In this document: piece after piece, positions 28,420 through 37,470 of the stretch | How positions within the stretch are numbered: position 1 is the stretch's first letter | Layout: each line of letters begins with the position of its first letter | DNA from: Mortierella alpina | Lineage: Eukaryota; Mortierellomycota; Mortierellomycetes; Mortierellales; Mortierellaceae | Direction: 5' to 3' | Length of the DNA stretch: 64,000 bases | NCBI GenBank assembly: GCA_029449245.1 | Contig: JANATF010000002.1 | Span: forward strand, 1,116,001 to 1,180,000 | Translations under genes and position numbers: made by a program | The notes under the pieces: generated by a model | The model's input: the letters and a program-made list of their open reading frames with translations, nothing else | The model's database searches: none | What the model was told of the DNA's origin: nothing

Positions 28420-29196
28420 TTACGTGGGAACTACTATTAATATAATCGATTTAACACGGTTGCCGCAATGCGGCTCAAACTTTGCCTCGAGTCCATATTT
28501 ATTGTCGAACTTGACGCGAATGGTATCGTCTGTTTCCTCGATGCGTCCATGATAATAGTTAACGTAATGGCGGAAAGCGGCTCTCTGATCAGCAATGGGT
28601 AACGCCGAGATCGCCTGCGTGACGACAAAACAGATACGCATGGCAGGAGACACTGGTTTTCGAGGAAAGTCTTTATCACGAATAAGCATAAACACCGCTC
28701 CGTCGTCGTGAGGTCCACAATAATAGGCGTCGCCGTTGCAAACACCGGTGGCGATCATCATCAGGTTATGACCGTTGATCTCCTTGGTGATAGGGAGGAT
28801 GCCCTGCGTCAATTCGGGAATGTTTTCTTGTCTACCCAGGGCAAGCAGTTCTTCACTGGCGCGCGCTGTATCCACCGGTACGCTGAGCCTGTTGGCCCAA
28901 CCCCACATCCAGGTGTTAGCGGACGCGCTTTCTGTGCCGATGACCTGCATTTTAAAGCGAAATTCCGACCCGAATGTCAGTGATTGATCCCACAAGTCAC
29001 ATTCCCAGCCAGGAGCACAGACCGCTTCCACCGCTTCCACCAAGGCCAACTGTTTGTCAAAGGAAGCAAAGACATGCTGTAAAAACAGCTGATTGAGGTT
29101 GCTCCTTGGGGCATGGGACGAGAGAGAGCGAGAGTACAAGAGGCCCAGCCGATAGGAAGGGGGGATAGTGAGAACATGGCTGATACGTCTAAACAT
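28420..29196 (-). CDS. DUF6882-like protein, copy 2, with basic N-terminal extension
   Basis: 258-aa paralogue of the protein at 20042-20722. It shares NLNQLFLQHV, FDKQLAL, KMQVIGTES, NTWMWGWAN, EINGHNLMMIATGVCNGDAYY, GAVFMLIRDKDFPR and YYHGRIEETDDTI. From the chosen ATG (29196), 33 residues precede the shared part: MFRRISHVLTIPPSYRLGLL, then YSRSLSSHAPR. These are rich in R and S and lack D/E, like a mitochondrial presequence. An upstream in-frame ATG (29379) would add 61 residues with no known signature. The function is unknown; the family label is recalled, not searched. Confidence 0.78.
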   Translation of the reverse strand: MFRRISHVLTIPPSYRLGLLYSRSLSSHAPRSNLNQLFLQHVFASFDKQLALVEAVEAVCAPGWECDLWDQSLTFGSEFRFKMQVIGTESASANTWMWGWANRLSVPVDTARASEELLALGRQENIPELTQGILPITKEINGHNLMMIATGVCNGDAYYCGPHDDGAVFMLIRDKDFPRKPVSPAMRICFVVTQAISALPIADQRAAFRHYVNYYHGRIEETDDTIRVKFDNKYGLEAKFEPHCGNRVKSIILIVVPT

Positions 29197-29946
29197 CTTC
29201 GTCCGAACAATAAAACGTATGTTAAGGTGGTGGCAGGAATGATGACAAGGATGGATTTTAGAATAAAGCAGAGGCTTGGTACTTATATACCAGAGATCTC
29301 GCCAAAACCGAGGTACAGGGAGCGATTCAAAGGCAGGGTGTTGACTTGCAGGTGACACAACTTGATTTGAGTTGCTCATATCTTCGGACGTGCACCTGCA
29401 CTCTACCGAACCGGAGCATTAATTTAATTGATCAACCTTAGTCGTGACATCGGTTGGAAAGGTTCTGCTTGGCAGGCATGCTAAAACGCAAGTCCCAGTC
29501 CATGCTATGGTGCAAAGGCGAACGCACAAAGTGGCCTTGGCCGTGAAATGGATGGAGCAAGAGATTTACTGGGGCACCCTGTAGGGAGACGAGCGGTAGT
29601 GCTCATTTGGAGGTTCCGGCGACTCTAGCGCGCCGGAAAACAATACACAAATGAAAAGCGTGAGTAAAAACGGGTGTCGCTGTTGACCGATGTGAAATGC
29701 ACTGTCGCCATTGAGCTCGGGCAGGGTCAAGGGAGTGGTGGTGGTGGTGATTTTTTTTGTTGATCCATTGACACGAGGCGCCCAAACCATCGAACACTCA
29801 ACGTGTGTGGACCCACATCTTTTTCTCACTTTATTTCCTTGACCCAATCTTCAATAATATATTAATATTTCATTTTTTAACGTGAGGTTCTTAAGATATC
29901 CCACACACCACACGCATTCCAAATAAATAATCAAAAACCCTTCACC
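29197..29946. other. Intergenic between DUF6882-like copy 2 and the retroelement
   Basis: 750 bp with no supported gene. Includes a (GGT)n stretch near 29737-29749. No long terminal repeat could be recognised by eye at the left edge of the retroelement remnant. Confidence 0.35.
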
Positions 29947-30663
29947 ATGGTCAAGCCGACAACACGAAGTCGCATTCTACCTGCCCTCGCATCCACTGCA
30001 GATGCTGTGCCAACGATGCACGTTGGTAACGATCCATCCGATAACATGGATGTTGACAGAACGCATGACGACGACCTCGACTATGATGAGGACGCGGACA
30101 TGATCGGACGTGACAACACGAGTGTAAGCTCATCGGTGGCCACTGCAGGCCTGCCATCGCCATCCACCACGTTCGTCTCATCACCGGCCACTGTCGTCCC
30201 CAAACCTCAGTGACCAGCAACTCTTAATGAGGCTGCACGAGGAACGCCAAGCCTTACTTGAGGCGAAGCATGCCACCACTAGACGTCTGGCAGCTAATCT
30301 GGCCACCATTGAGGAGGCCGAAGCCGCTGCCTTGGCTCTCCAACAAAAGGATCGAGTCATTCAACTTATGAAAGACACCCTCCAAGAGACGCTTCCTCTC
30401 GGTATCACTACAGGTAAAGATAAAACCGACCCTGATGACCATTATCTAAAATGCCCATCAGGGTTGCCCAAGTTCAAAAGGACAGTAATGCGCGAGAGTT
30501 TTTAGCTGAGCTACAGAGCACTTTAACGGCCTTCGCGGGTGGGAAGCGGTTCGACAGAGACGCCAAAAGATACCTTTACTACTACACTGGGAATCCCATT
30601 CATCGTCGACAGTTGAAGGATGAGTTGCAAACACGCCAAAAAGAGACTCTGACTTGGGAGTGA
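29947..30663 (+). pseudogene. Ty3/gypsy-like gag remnant, frameshifted
   Basis: Three overlapping frames together read as one gag-like protein: MVKPTTRSRILPALAS... to an acidic DDDLDYDEDADM stretch, then (frame change near 30200) LMRLHEERQALLEAKHATTRR and a coiled-coil-like run, then (frame change near 30450) REFLAELQSTLTAFAGG and RYLYYYTGNP...DELQTRQKETLTWE. The last part resembles the decayed - strand gag at about 33690-33760 (QRYLSYA...EELEARKK), so both derive from one family. It breaks off near 30690, where - strand reverse transcriptase begins. Confidence 0.7.
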
Positions 30664-30686
30664 AACGTGGAGTGGAATGGGGGAAG

Positions 30687-32243
30687 TCAGGGAGACAAAG
30701 AGTTGGTGTTTCGTAAAGCATCTAACGGCGCCGCAACGGTACTGAAGATCGGTATGTACTCACGAAAGAAATTGAACGTGCCAAGGTGTGATTGAACCTG
30801 CTTCGCCGTAGTCGGCGGCTCCCATTCATCAATGTTGGCGAGTTTTTTGGGATCGACACTTTTGCCATGCAAACCTATCACAAAACCCAGCAGCGTGATC
30901 TGCGTGCTATAGAAATTGCATTTGATGCAGTTGATGATAAGGTTGGCTGCAGTGAACCGGTTGATTACCGTATGCACATGTTCGGCATATTCTTCTCGAT
31001 TTTTTGAGTAGATCATGATATCATCAATAAAGTTGAGCACAAACGGTAGATCGCCGAGGATAAGAGACATTCCTCGCTGGAAGAGACTCGAAAGAGGCTT
31101 CAGTCCAATGGGTGCTTTTTTAAACATGTATTGCTTGCCATTGTGCATAAATGCAGTTAGTGGCTGATCTTCCTCATAGATAGGTAAACGGTGGTACGCT
31201 TGAGAGAGATCAGCAGTGCTAAAGATTGAGTTTCCAGCAAGGCGTTCAATGATATCATTTACGAGTGGAATTGGATAGTTATCATCGGGCAAGTGTTTGT
31301 TGAGAGGTCTCGGATCTAGACATACACGCCATAACGATTTGTTGCCATTTTCATCTTTCTTGGCTGCGAGTGTCAGGGTGTTGTTATGGACATTGCCTAC
31401 TGGCGCGAGGGTTATTACATCGTCGCTTAGCCATTTTTCTACGGCTTCATCAAAGATGGTTGATTGTCTTTCAGCATAACGACGTGGTCGTCGGAACAAC
31501 ACAGTGCCTTCCGGCACCGGTAGGAAGACTTCCATTTCTGGTATCGGACAATGGCTCGTTCTCAGAACTTCGGCATTTTTGTCGAGACTCTTTTGTATCT
31601 GGGCCATAAAGATGTCTTTCTTTCGTTGGAACTCTTTCGTACGTTCTTCAGCCGGCAGTTTGCCCGGAATGATGGACGGTCTCATATCATCCTTTGGTTC
31701 TGGTAATTGCGTGGCGTCGTTACCAGGGTTTATAAATCCAGAGACGCTGAATCCCAATTGGTGGAAGATATCCATTCCAATGACGAACGGGTAGCATTCC
31801 TCGATAACTTCAAACGGTGCAAAAACTTTACAAGAGCCATAGCGGAGCTGAATGTTTTCAGTGTGGCCAACTCGTGGAATGGTAGCGCTCTCATCTGCTA
31901 AAGCTATGCGACCGGGTACAGGGATAATTTGTTTCACATGCTTGACTGCAATATCTTTTCTGATACAGGAGTGGGTTGCACCAGTGTCCAGGAGAGCTTC
32001 GTATCTTTCTTCGAAGACAACGGAGAGGATGAGACGTGTGTCCTTAGGTTCAGTCAGTGTGTTGTATTTGGATTGTTTAACGCCAATCGTTTTGAGAGAG
32101 GAAATGCGGACCGGCTCCGGTGGAGGCGTCGGCAACTTAGGCATCTTATCGTCCTTTCGGAGACGTTCTTCCTTATACATTTTGATAAAGTCAATATCTT
32201 CGGTAAGACTGTGGAGAGCATTGATGAGTGGATTCTGTTGCAT
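30687..32243 (-). mobile_element. Ty3/gypsy-like pol fragment: protease + reverse transcriptase
   Basis: Open for 518 codons. Aspartic protease: LLDTGATHSCI and FVIGMDIFHQLGF. Reverse transcriptase: WRVCLDPRPLNKHL, STADLSQAYHRLPI, GLKPLSSLFQRGM, catalytic LNFIDDIMIYSK and LGFVIGLHGKSVDPKK. It ends at PLDALRNTNSLSP, just where the RNase H connection normally begins. RNase H and integrase are missing. The break (about 30700) abuts the + strand gag remnant, so the element is truncated by an inversion or by joining of two copies. The active-site motif reads FIDD rather than YxDD. Confidence 0.9.
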
Positions 32244-32672
32244 ATCGGCCCTGGTCCAGTGAGCTCCATCTCACCATCAGAGATGGAGCGCCTACGCCCT
32301 TGAGCACTAGAGCTGTAAAAACTTACGCCCTTGAGCTCCATGATCGTTGTTAACTAATAGTTTACCCAGGTCCACGACCAAAAGTAACAAATACCCAATG
32401 TGTGGTTCTCTGGAACGATATCTTATTCTCACCACTTCCTTCCATAAAAAAAATCCACAATATTTTCAGATTCCGTTCTGCCATATGTTCTGACGTATGC
32501 ATTTGTTGCGAAGACTTTGTTCTTTGTTATTGTTAATCAACTGAAGACTATCTCTGAGTGTGTATAACTGACTTTTACTCAAGCGAAGAGGTAGAATCTA
32601 TTTCTTCATCGCACTTTTCGACGCATGTTTACGCACTTTCTTTTTTCGTCTTCTTGTGACTAACACGAGGGC

Positions 32673-33770
32673 TCACGATACTACCAAGGGTGTTGCAGAT
32701 GTCTTGTGTACAAGACTCAAATTGGGCGTAGTCGTAGATATCTGATTTATCTCTGTCATAAGGCTCACATCATTGTGTGGGGTATTAATAATTGCAGAAG
32801 TTATTTTATTTTTGTCACGACTCGAGTCGGGTTCAAGATCTCCATTGTTGTCTAGCTCCATAAAGTGTATTTGCTCATCGGCGTGGACGACCGTGTCGGA
32901 ATCCGTTCGCGTTAGGGGCTGTGAGAAGACAATGAGATGATGACTGTGAGCATCCGCATCAATTGTTTTGAGAGCAGAGAGTTTTACTGGCAACGCATCC
33001 TCACCTCTGTTTGTCGGCGTGTAGCCCGGCGAGGGGACATTAGCACCGTTGTTGTTGCCTTGATTGTTTTGGGGTCTAGCGCGGCACACATCCGCGGTGC
33101 GTCCCTTCCTGTGACAGAATGCGCATTGCACACATTCCCCTGTCGAGTGTGTGTTATTCGGGCCGCAATTGTTGCAGTGCTGTCTACCGCGAGGTACTGG
33201 AGCAGCCTGTTGCGTAGCAGACGCGGGTTGCATAGGCAGACGTCGGGCAGGATCGAACCGATTTCGTCCAACTGATCTATTGCGGTTGGCACCATTCGAA
33301 GCACCTCTGTTGGGTCTCGGCGCAGGTTTTGGCAAATAAGCATCGGCCATGGGGCGTTGAGTGCCTACATCTATAGTTGGACCAGCCATATCAGACAAGA
33401 TGGCAGTAAAATCTTTGATTGATGTGAAGCGAGCATCTTGCATTCTTTGAGATACGCAAAGTGATGAGCATGTCGTTGTAGACTCCATCCGGAACTTTAT
33501 CCAGAAGTGCGTCAATAATCACTTGATGCCCAACATTGTAACATCATGATGGATACGTAGTGCAAATTATCTGTATGTCTCGTTAGATTTTCTTCCAAGC
33601 CCAACAATTTTCCGTATTTCCTCCATGCGTTCACGGACGGGCATTGTAATGCGAAGGAACAGTGTTTCCAACTCTTTCCATGTCAACTGTTCTTTTTGCG
33701 TGCTTCAAGTTCTTCGTCGAGCTGGTGTCAATGCATGCGACTCCGAACTGCGTAACTGAGGTAGCGTTGA
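32673..33770 (-). pseudogene. Gag/nucleocapsid remnant of the - strand gypsy-like element
   Basis: The open part (33515-32673) carries RMQDARFTSIKDFTAILSDM, a basic RN-rich stretch and Cys-rich knuckles (CNNCGPNNTHSTGECVQC, then CAFCHRKGRTADVC), typical of nucleocapsid. Upstream, the frame is broken: near 33450 the protein moves between frames, and homology to the + strand gag (QRYLSYA..., then EELEARKK, TWKELETLFLRITMPVRER) runs through a stop codon near 33730. It lies upstream of the PR-RT frame in the same direction, in the usual gag-pol order, with 430 bp of AT-rich sequence between. Confidence 0.75.
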
Positions 33771-34138
33771 CCTGTCAAGCTTAGTATCCGAAGGCCAGGA
33801 CCATACATGTCCCACCCTTTTGCTCCCACCCTTTGATCACTTAGCACTCTGGCTTCATCGCAAGAAGACGATCTGTACTCTTGACTTACGAGCGGAGTTT
33901 ATTCATTCTTTTCCCCTTACGGGCTGTTTCTAGATTTTCACGTTACATCAACAAAAGATGCAACAATAGGTAAAGTGAAGAGGAGAGTCGTTTATTGGAT
34001 GTCGAGCAAGGGCTTGACGCGTGTCTCTATTTATGTGCTCAGGGCAGGATCTAGAAACTTCCAGTGCTGGGCGTAGCCAACGTGACGCAAGGTCACTGCA
34101 ATCCGTTGCAAAAAAAGACAACATATATACTACATGTA

Positions 34139-34464
34139 CAGTGCCCAGACAAAAGTATTCGCGCCCTCCTTTTTGGTCTTCTATATGTTCATCCTCTCAT
34201 GCCACCACAATTAGGGGATGGGAGGTGAGAATTTGTTCTAAGTGAAATCAACACTTTGGCATGGCACCCTGAAAGTAAATGAGCTCTCTCCATTCAGTTT
34301 TTGTTCCTGACTTTTTTTTGTCTAAGCACCCAGTCTCTATTTCTAAGTCCGTTCTCAACCTTGGTATATGTCAAGTGTAATAGAGAGGTGTAAAAAAACG
34401 GCTCTCCCATATGATTTCTTATGTGCAGAAAAAGGAGTCCGCGTATACTTTTGTCAGGGCACTG
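34139..34464. mobile_element. Tc1/mariner-like MITE with TA target duplication
   Basis: 326 bp, flanked by TA (34137-34138 and 34465-34466). The left end CAGTGCCCAGACAAAAGTAT and the right end, read inward as CAGTGCCCTGACAAAAGTAT, match at 19 of the first 20 bases. CAGTGCCC...AAAAGTAT ends with a TA duplication are characteristic of Tc1/mariner elements. No transposase frame, so non-autonomous. It sits directly beside the 107-bp foldback. Confidence 0.85.
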
Positions 34465-34465
34465 T

Positions 34466-34759
34466 ACAGTCAATCGCCCCTTTCTGTCAGAAAATCTGAC
34501 AAAAGGTAGGCAATATAACGAACCCGGCCATCCCATTGGCCTAGAGGACTTTTGATTGAAGTTTTGTACTCTATAATCCACGATTTCACCATTGCAGGGC
34601 ATGGATGTCCAGAGGAATCTCTTATGTGACCTTCATCCGAGGCATGGAAAACAGAGTACAAAACTTCAATCAAAAGTCCTCTAGGCCAATGGGATGGCCG
34701 GGTTCGTTATATTGCCTACCTTTTGTCAGATTTTCTGACAGAAAGGGGCGATTGACTGT
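34466..34759. repeat. Perfect 107-bp inverted repeat (foldback) with 80-bp spacer
   Basis: 34466-34572 is an exact reverse complement of 34653-34759 by direct reading. The arms include CAGTCAATCGCCCC at the outside and GTTTTGTACTCT at the inside. Identity over 107 bases implies a recent duplication or active correction between arms. The mirror-image open frames predicted on both strands are a by-product. Confidence 0.95.
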
Positions 34760-34915
34760 GTGGTCCTGGCCATCGGATAATAAGCTGAAGTTTTCATGCT
34801 ATTCGACTCTACCGGCTAGTATGTCATTTTTATTTTGGTAGTAGAAAAGGACAAGATGCTCTTGATTTCCTTTCGCACTCGTGGTTTACATACTGTCTAT
34901 TTCCGTCACTCGCCA

Positions 34916-35649
34916 TTAACAGGAGGGATCGCATTTGTATGATCGGACAGACCAAGCGCCTTTGCCGGTTATCCAGCCGCCGCCCTCTTTGTGCACAGAG
35001 TTACCACCACAATCAGCATTTTGGTAGATGGTGTAACCCGCAAGGCAGCTGGAAGGCTTGGGAAACGTACCCTTACCAAAGTTACGGTTGATGCACGCAA
35101 CCTCGTGACACTTGGCGGGTCCGCTCTCGTTCGGCACACATTTGCCAGCGAAGGATTCCGTCGGGGAGGTGTCTTGCGGGACGAGGTATTTCCTGGAATC
35201 GACGTTGCCCCATGTGTCGACATTGATATAACTATATCGGACGTCACAATAGCTCACAGGACCAAGGCACTCCTCGTGAATGCAATACTGCGAGAACGGA
35301 ATGTCGCCTTTGGAGGGAAAACATTTGCCATTGAAAGTGTCTGTCTTGCTCGTGTCCTGCGGGACAAGATATAACTTGGAATCAATTGCGCCTGCGTCGT
35401 CGACAGTGACATAGCTGTATCGCTCCACACAATAGTTCACAAAGCCAACGCACTCGTCGTGGATGCAAAGCTCAGAAGCTGGGAAGTCGGCAATAGCCAA
35501 CGCCGTGCACGCCAGCATCAAGGTGCCAACTGTGAATATAAAGGACCATGCAAATATTATTGCAGTTAGTAACTCGTTTACTCGCTTGCTTCTTAAGAAG
35601 TTCTCCGCTTAGACCACGAACCTGCAGCGAGGGGCTTGAATATGGTCAT
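34916..35649 (-). CDS. Secreted cysteine-rich protein with two tandem modules
   Basis: Two exons: 35649-35622 and 35529-34916 (213 aa). The join gives a clear signal peptide, MTIFKPLAAVGTLMLACTAL, with likely cleavage after AIA. Two tandem modules of about 58 residues follow. Each has CIHxEC, then YCxxRYSYxxVD, then YLVPQDTS and FxGKC. A third part has CHEVACINRNFGKG...SSCLAGYTIYQNADCGG and ends KCDPSC. The even cysteine pattern suggests disulfides outside the cell. No family recognised. It is the only intact cellular-type gene inside the transposon-rich block, which is typical of effector-like or fast-evolving secreted proteins, but no function is claimed. Confidence 0.85.
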
Positions 35650-35992
35650 ATGTGTCAGGCGGTCTGAGAGCGGTGGTGTGGGGTGAGATGTTGTGCAGAT
35701 TTGCCAAGTTTATTTATACTGCGGACATGGACGTTGACATTCCAGGGCTGTTACTCTTATTCCACTTTCTCTAAATTCCGCAAGCACTAAATTGGTGGAA
35801 AGTGGAATTAGAATATTGTCCCTTTGGTCTAGAATTCTCAAGCCCACGACAATGCATCAACATTCAAATTCATATCGAACTCTCCTCTTCGTAAGTAGTC
35901 ATATTCATGGCTACATTTACTTATTGAGAATCTTTCTAGATGTCATGGTTAGTGTTTTCCCTTCGTGTTCCTGAAAATTGTCGACAGATATA

Positions 35993-36270
35993 TTGTGCCT
36001 TTCATACAAAAACATCTAAATTTTTCTGAGTAATTTTCAGATTTGGTGATATCGTCGAAGCAGAATTGATCAACTCATTGCTGCTCTAGACGAAAAAAGG
36101 GCTAGAAACACAGTGAATTTATCAATTCTGGATGTTGATTTTGTTAAAAGAGTGGAATGACAGTGTTAAATCGTTGAAAATGGCTCTAGGGTGGTGAAAA
36201 AGTGTCTGCTCGATTCACACCAATTTTGAAATTTAGTGACAGAGTTGGCATTTTTTTGTGAAAGGCACAA
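35993..36270. mobile_element. MITE with TTGTGCCTTTCA termini and TA duplication
   Basis: 278 bp. The left end TTGTGCCTTTCATACAAAAA and the right end read inward, TTGTGCCTTTCACAAAAAAA, are identical for 12 bases. Flanking TA at 35991-35992 and 36271-36272. No coding capacity. The TA duplication suggests Tc1/mariner-type mobilisation. Confidence 0.75.
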
Positions 36271-36442
36271 TAGATCATTAGATATTAATAGATAGATATA
36301 GTCAAGGACCGTGGACGACAATAGTCTGGAGCGTGTCCTGAACGCATGTTTATGGTGAAGATCGGTTGATCTTACACGCGTCGATCAGTATGAATCGGTA
36401 TCTTTCGTAGTAGCGAATCTACGACAGTAGACAGTTGTATTA

Positions 36443-36751
36443 TTGCCCATTTCAGAAATTTTTCCGCCAAAAATTTTGAGTTAAAGGTGGGTCACAGTGG
36501 AGCTATTCCCAGATCCCCTGCTATTAGTCAACACCGTGAGGTCGAATAGGAACTGAGAAGGGCGAAACTTCCGTTTTCCAAACGGAAAAGTGCTTATTTT
36601 AGTTTCAATTCGAGGTCTGCTGCCTGGCAGAACCTTCGAACAGCAGATCCAAAGCTGCTTTAGCACCTTGTCAAAAAATGCTAAATGAAGAAATTTTTGA
36701 ACTAAAGCTGCAATAGCTAATCGATGGAGGAAATTTTGGTGAAAGGCACAA
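36443..36751. mobile_element. Second, degenerate TTGTGCC-type MITE
   Basis: The right end (read inward TTGTGCCTTTCACCAAAATTTCC, 36751 leftwards) matches the element at 35993-36270. The left end at 36443 reads TTGCCCATTTCAGAAATTTTTCC, decayed but alignable with a 2-base gap. TA flanks both ends. Assignment of the left end is tentative. Confidence 0.5.
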
Positions 36752-37385
36752 TAATGGTCCTACTCAAAGCTCGTTATTATTATTAATTAAATAAATAATC
36801 CTTGTACTTGAGGGGATGGTCTCGTCGTTCCGTTCCATTCCTGCATACATCGAAAAGCGTCGTGAACTCAGCTTCCACCAAGCTTTTGCAGTCTCATATT
36901 CAAAGCCGGAGTTGCCGCCTACATAGAGATGAGCGATTAATATATGAGTATGGGGCGAGCAGTGAGCCGCAAAAGCGTTGGCATTCCTAACGCTCAAATA
37001 TCAACACTCGGGTGCAGTAATTGTCGTAATGCACTTAAGGGATGAAGTAAGGTAGTCTCTTAGTGCGAGCCGAGGATGTCCGGGCGGACGAATGGCTGAG
37101 GATATTGTTTTCGACGGTGGCCCTATTGTTCGCTCTTATAAGCGCATAATCCTAAATACTGAAGCACCTCCAGTCCCATGAATCAATAGTACCTTGGGGG
37201 GGGGGGGGGGGGGAGAATGAAGCTACATAAGCAAGGGCGGCAAGCTACACATGCCTGGCTTCAACCATGGGCACATCGCGACGACCGCATCTGAAGTTGT
37301 GATAGATTTATCAGTAGCCACTGGCGGGCGCGCGTATTTGAGGTTAGGCTTTCTTATTAACACGCAGACACACACACACACCTTA

Positions 37386-37417
<32 letters not shown>

Positions 37418-37470
37418 ACTCTCACTCTCTATCTCTATCTCCCTCTACCAAATCGCTACCGTTACACAGT
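36752..37470 (+). other. 5' region of the XPG-Fanzor gene with simple repeats
   Basis: No gene. Contains a run of 18 G at 37196-37213, a short (CA)n at about 37367-37380 and a CT-rich tract at 37385-37446 ending 25 bp before the start codon. Pyrimidine tracts of this kind precede several genes here. No transposon end was recognised. Confidence 0.45.

Larger units (their letters stand above)
33778..34786. mobile_element. TIR element of about 1 kb with nested insertions
   Basis: The ends are inverted copies of about 27 bp: left 33778-33804 (AGCTTAGTATCCGAAGGCCA...) and right 34760-34786, whose reverse complement starts AGCTTATTATCCGATGGCCA. About 24 of 27 bases match. No transposase frame is present, and inside lie a Tc1/mariner-like MITE and a perfect foldback. 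The same end sequence (TATTATCC..AGGCCAGGACCATA) recurs near 50352-50376, supporting a dispersed family. Superfamily not determined; exact ends and target duplication are uncertain. Confidence 0.55.

Noticed and set aside
34294-34841. Two mirror-image small frames sharing one peptide
   Set aside because: They are the two arms of the perfect inverted repeat read on opposite strands.
37196-37213. G18 run as a G-quadruplex element
   Set aside because: A plain homopolymer, possibly with length error; no evidence of function.
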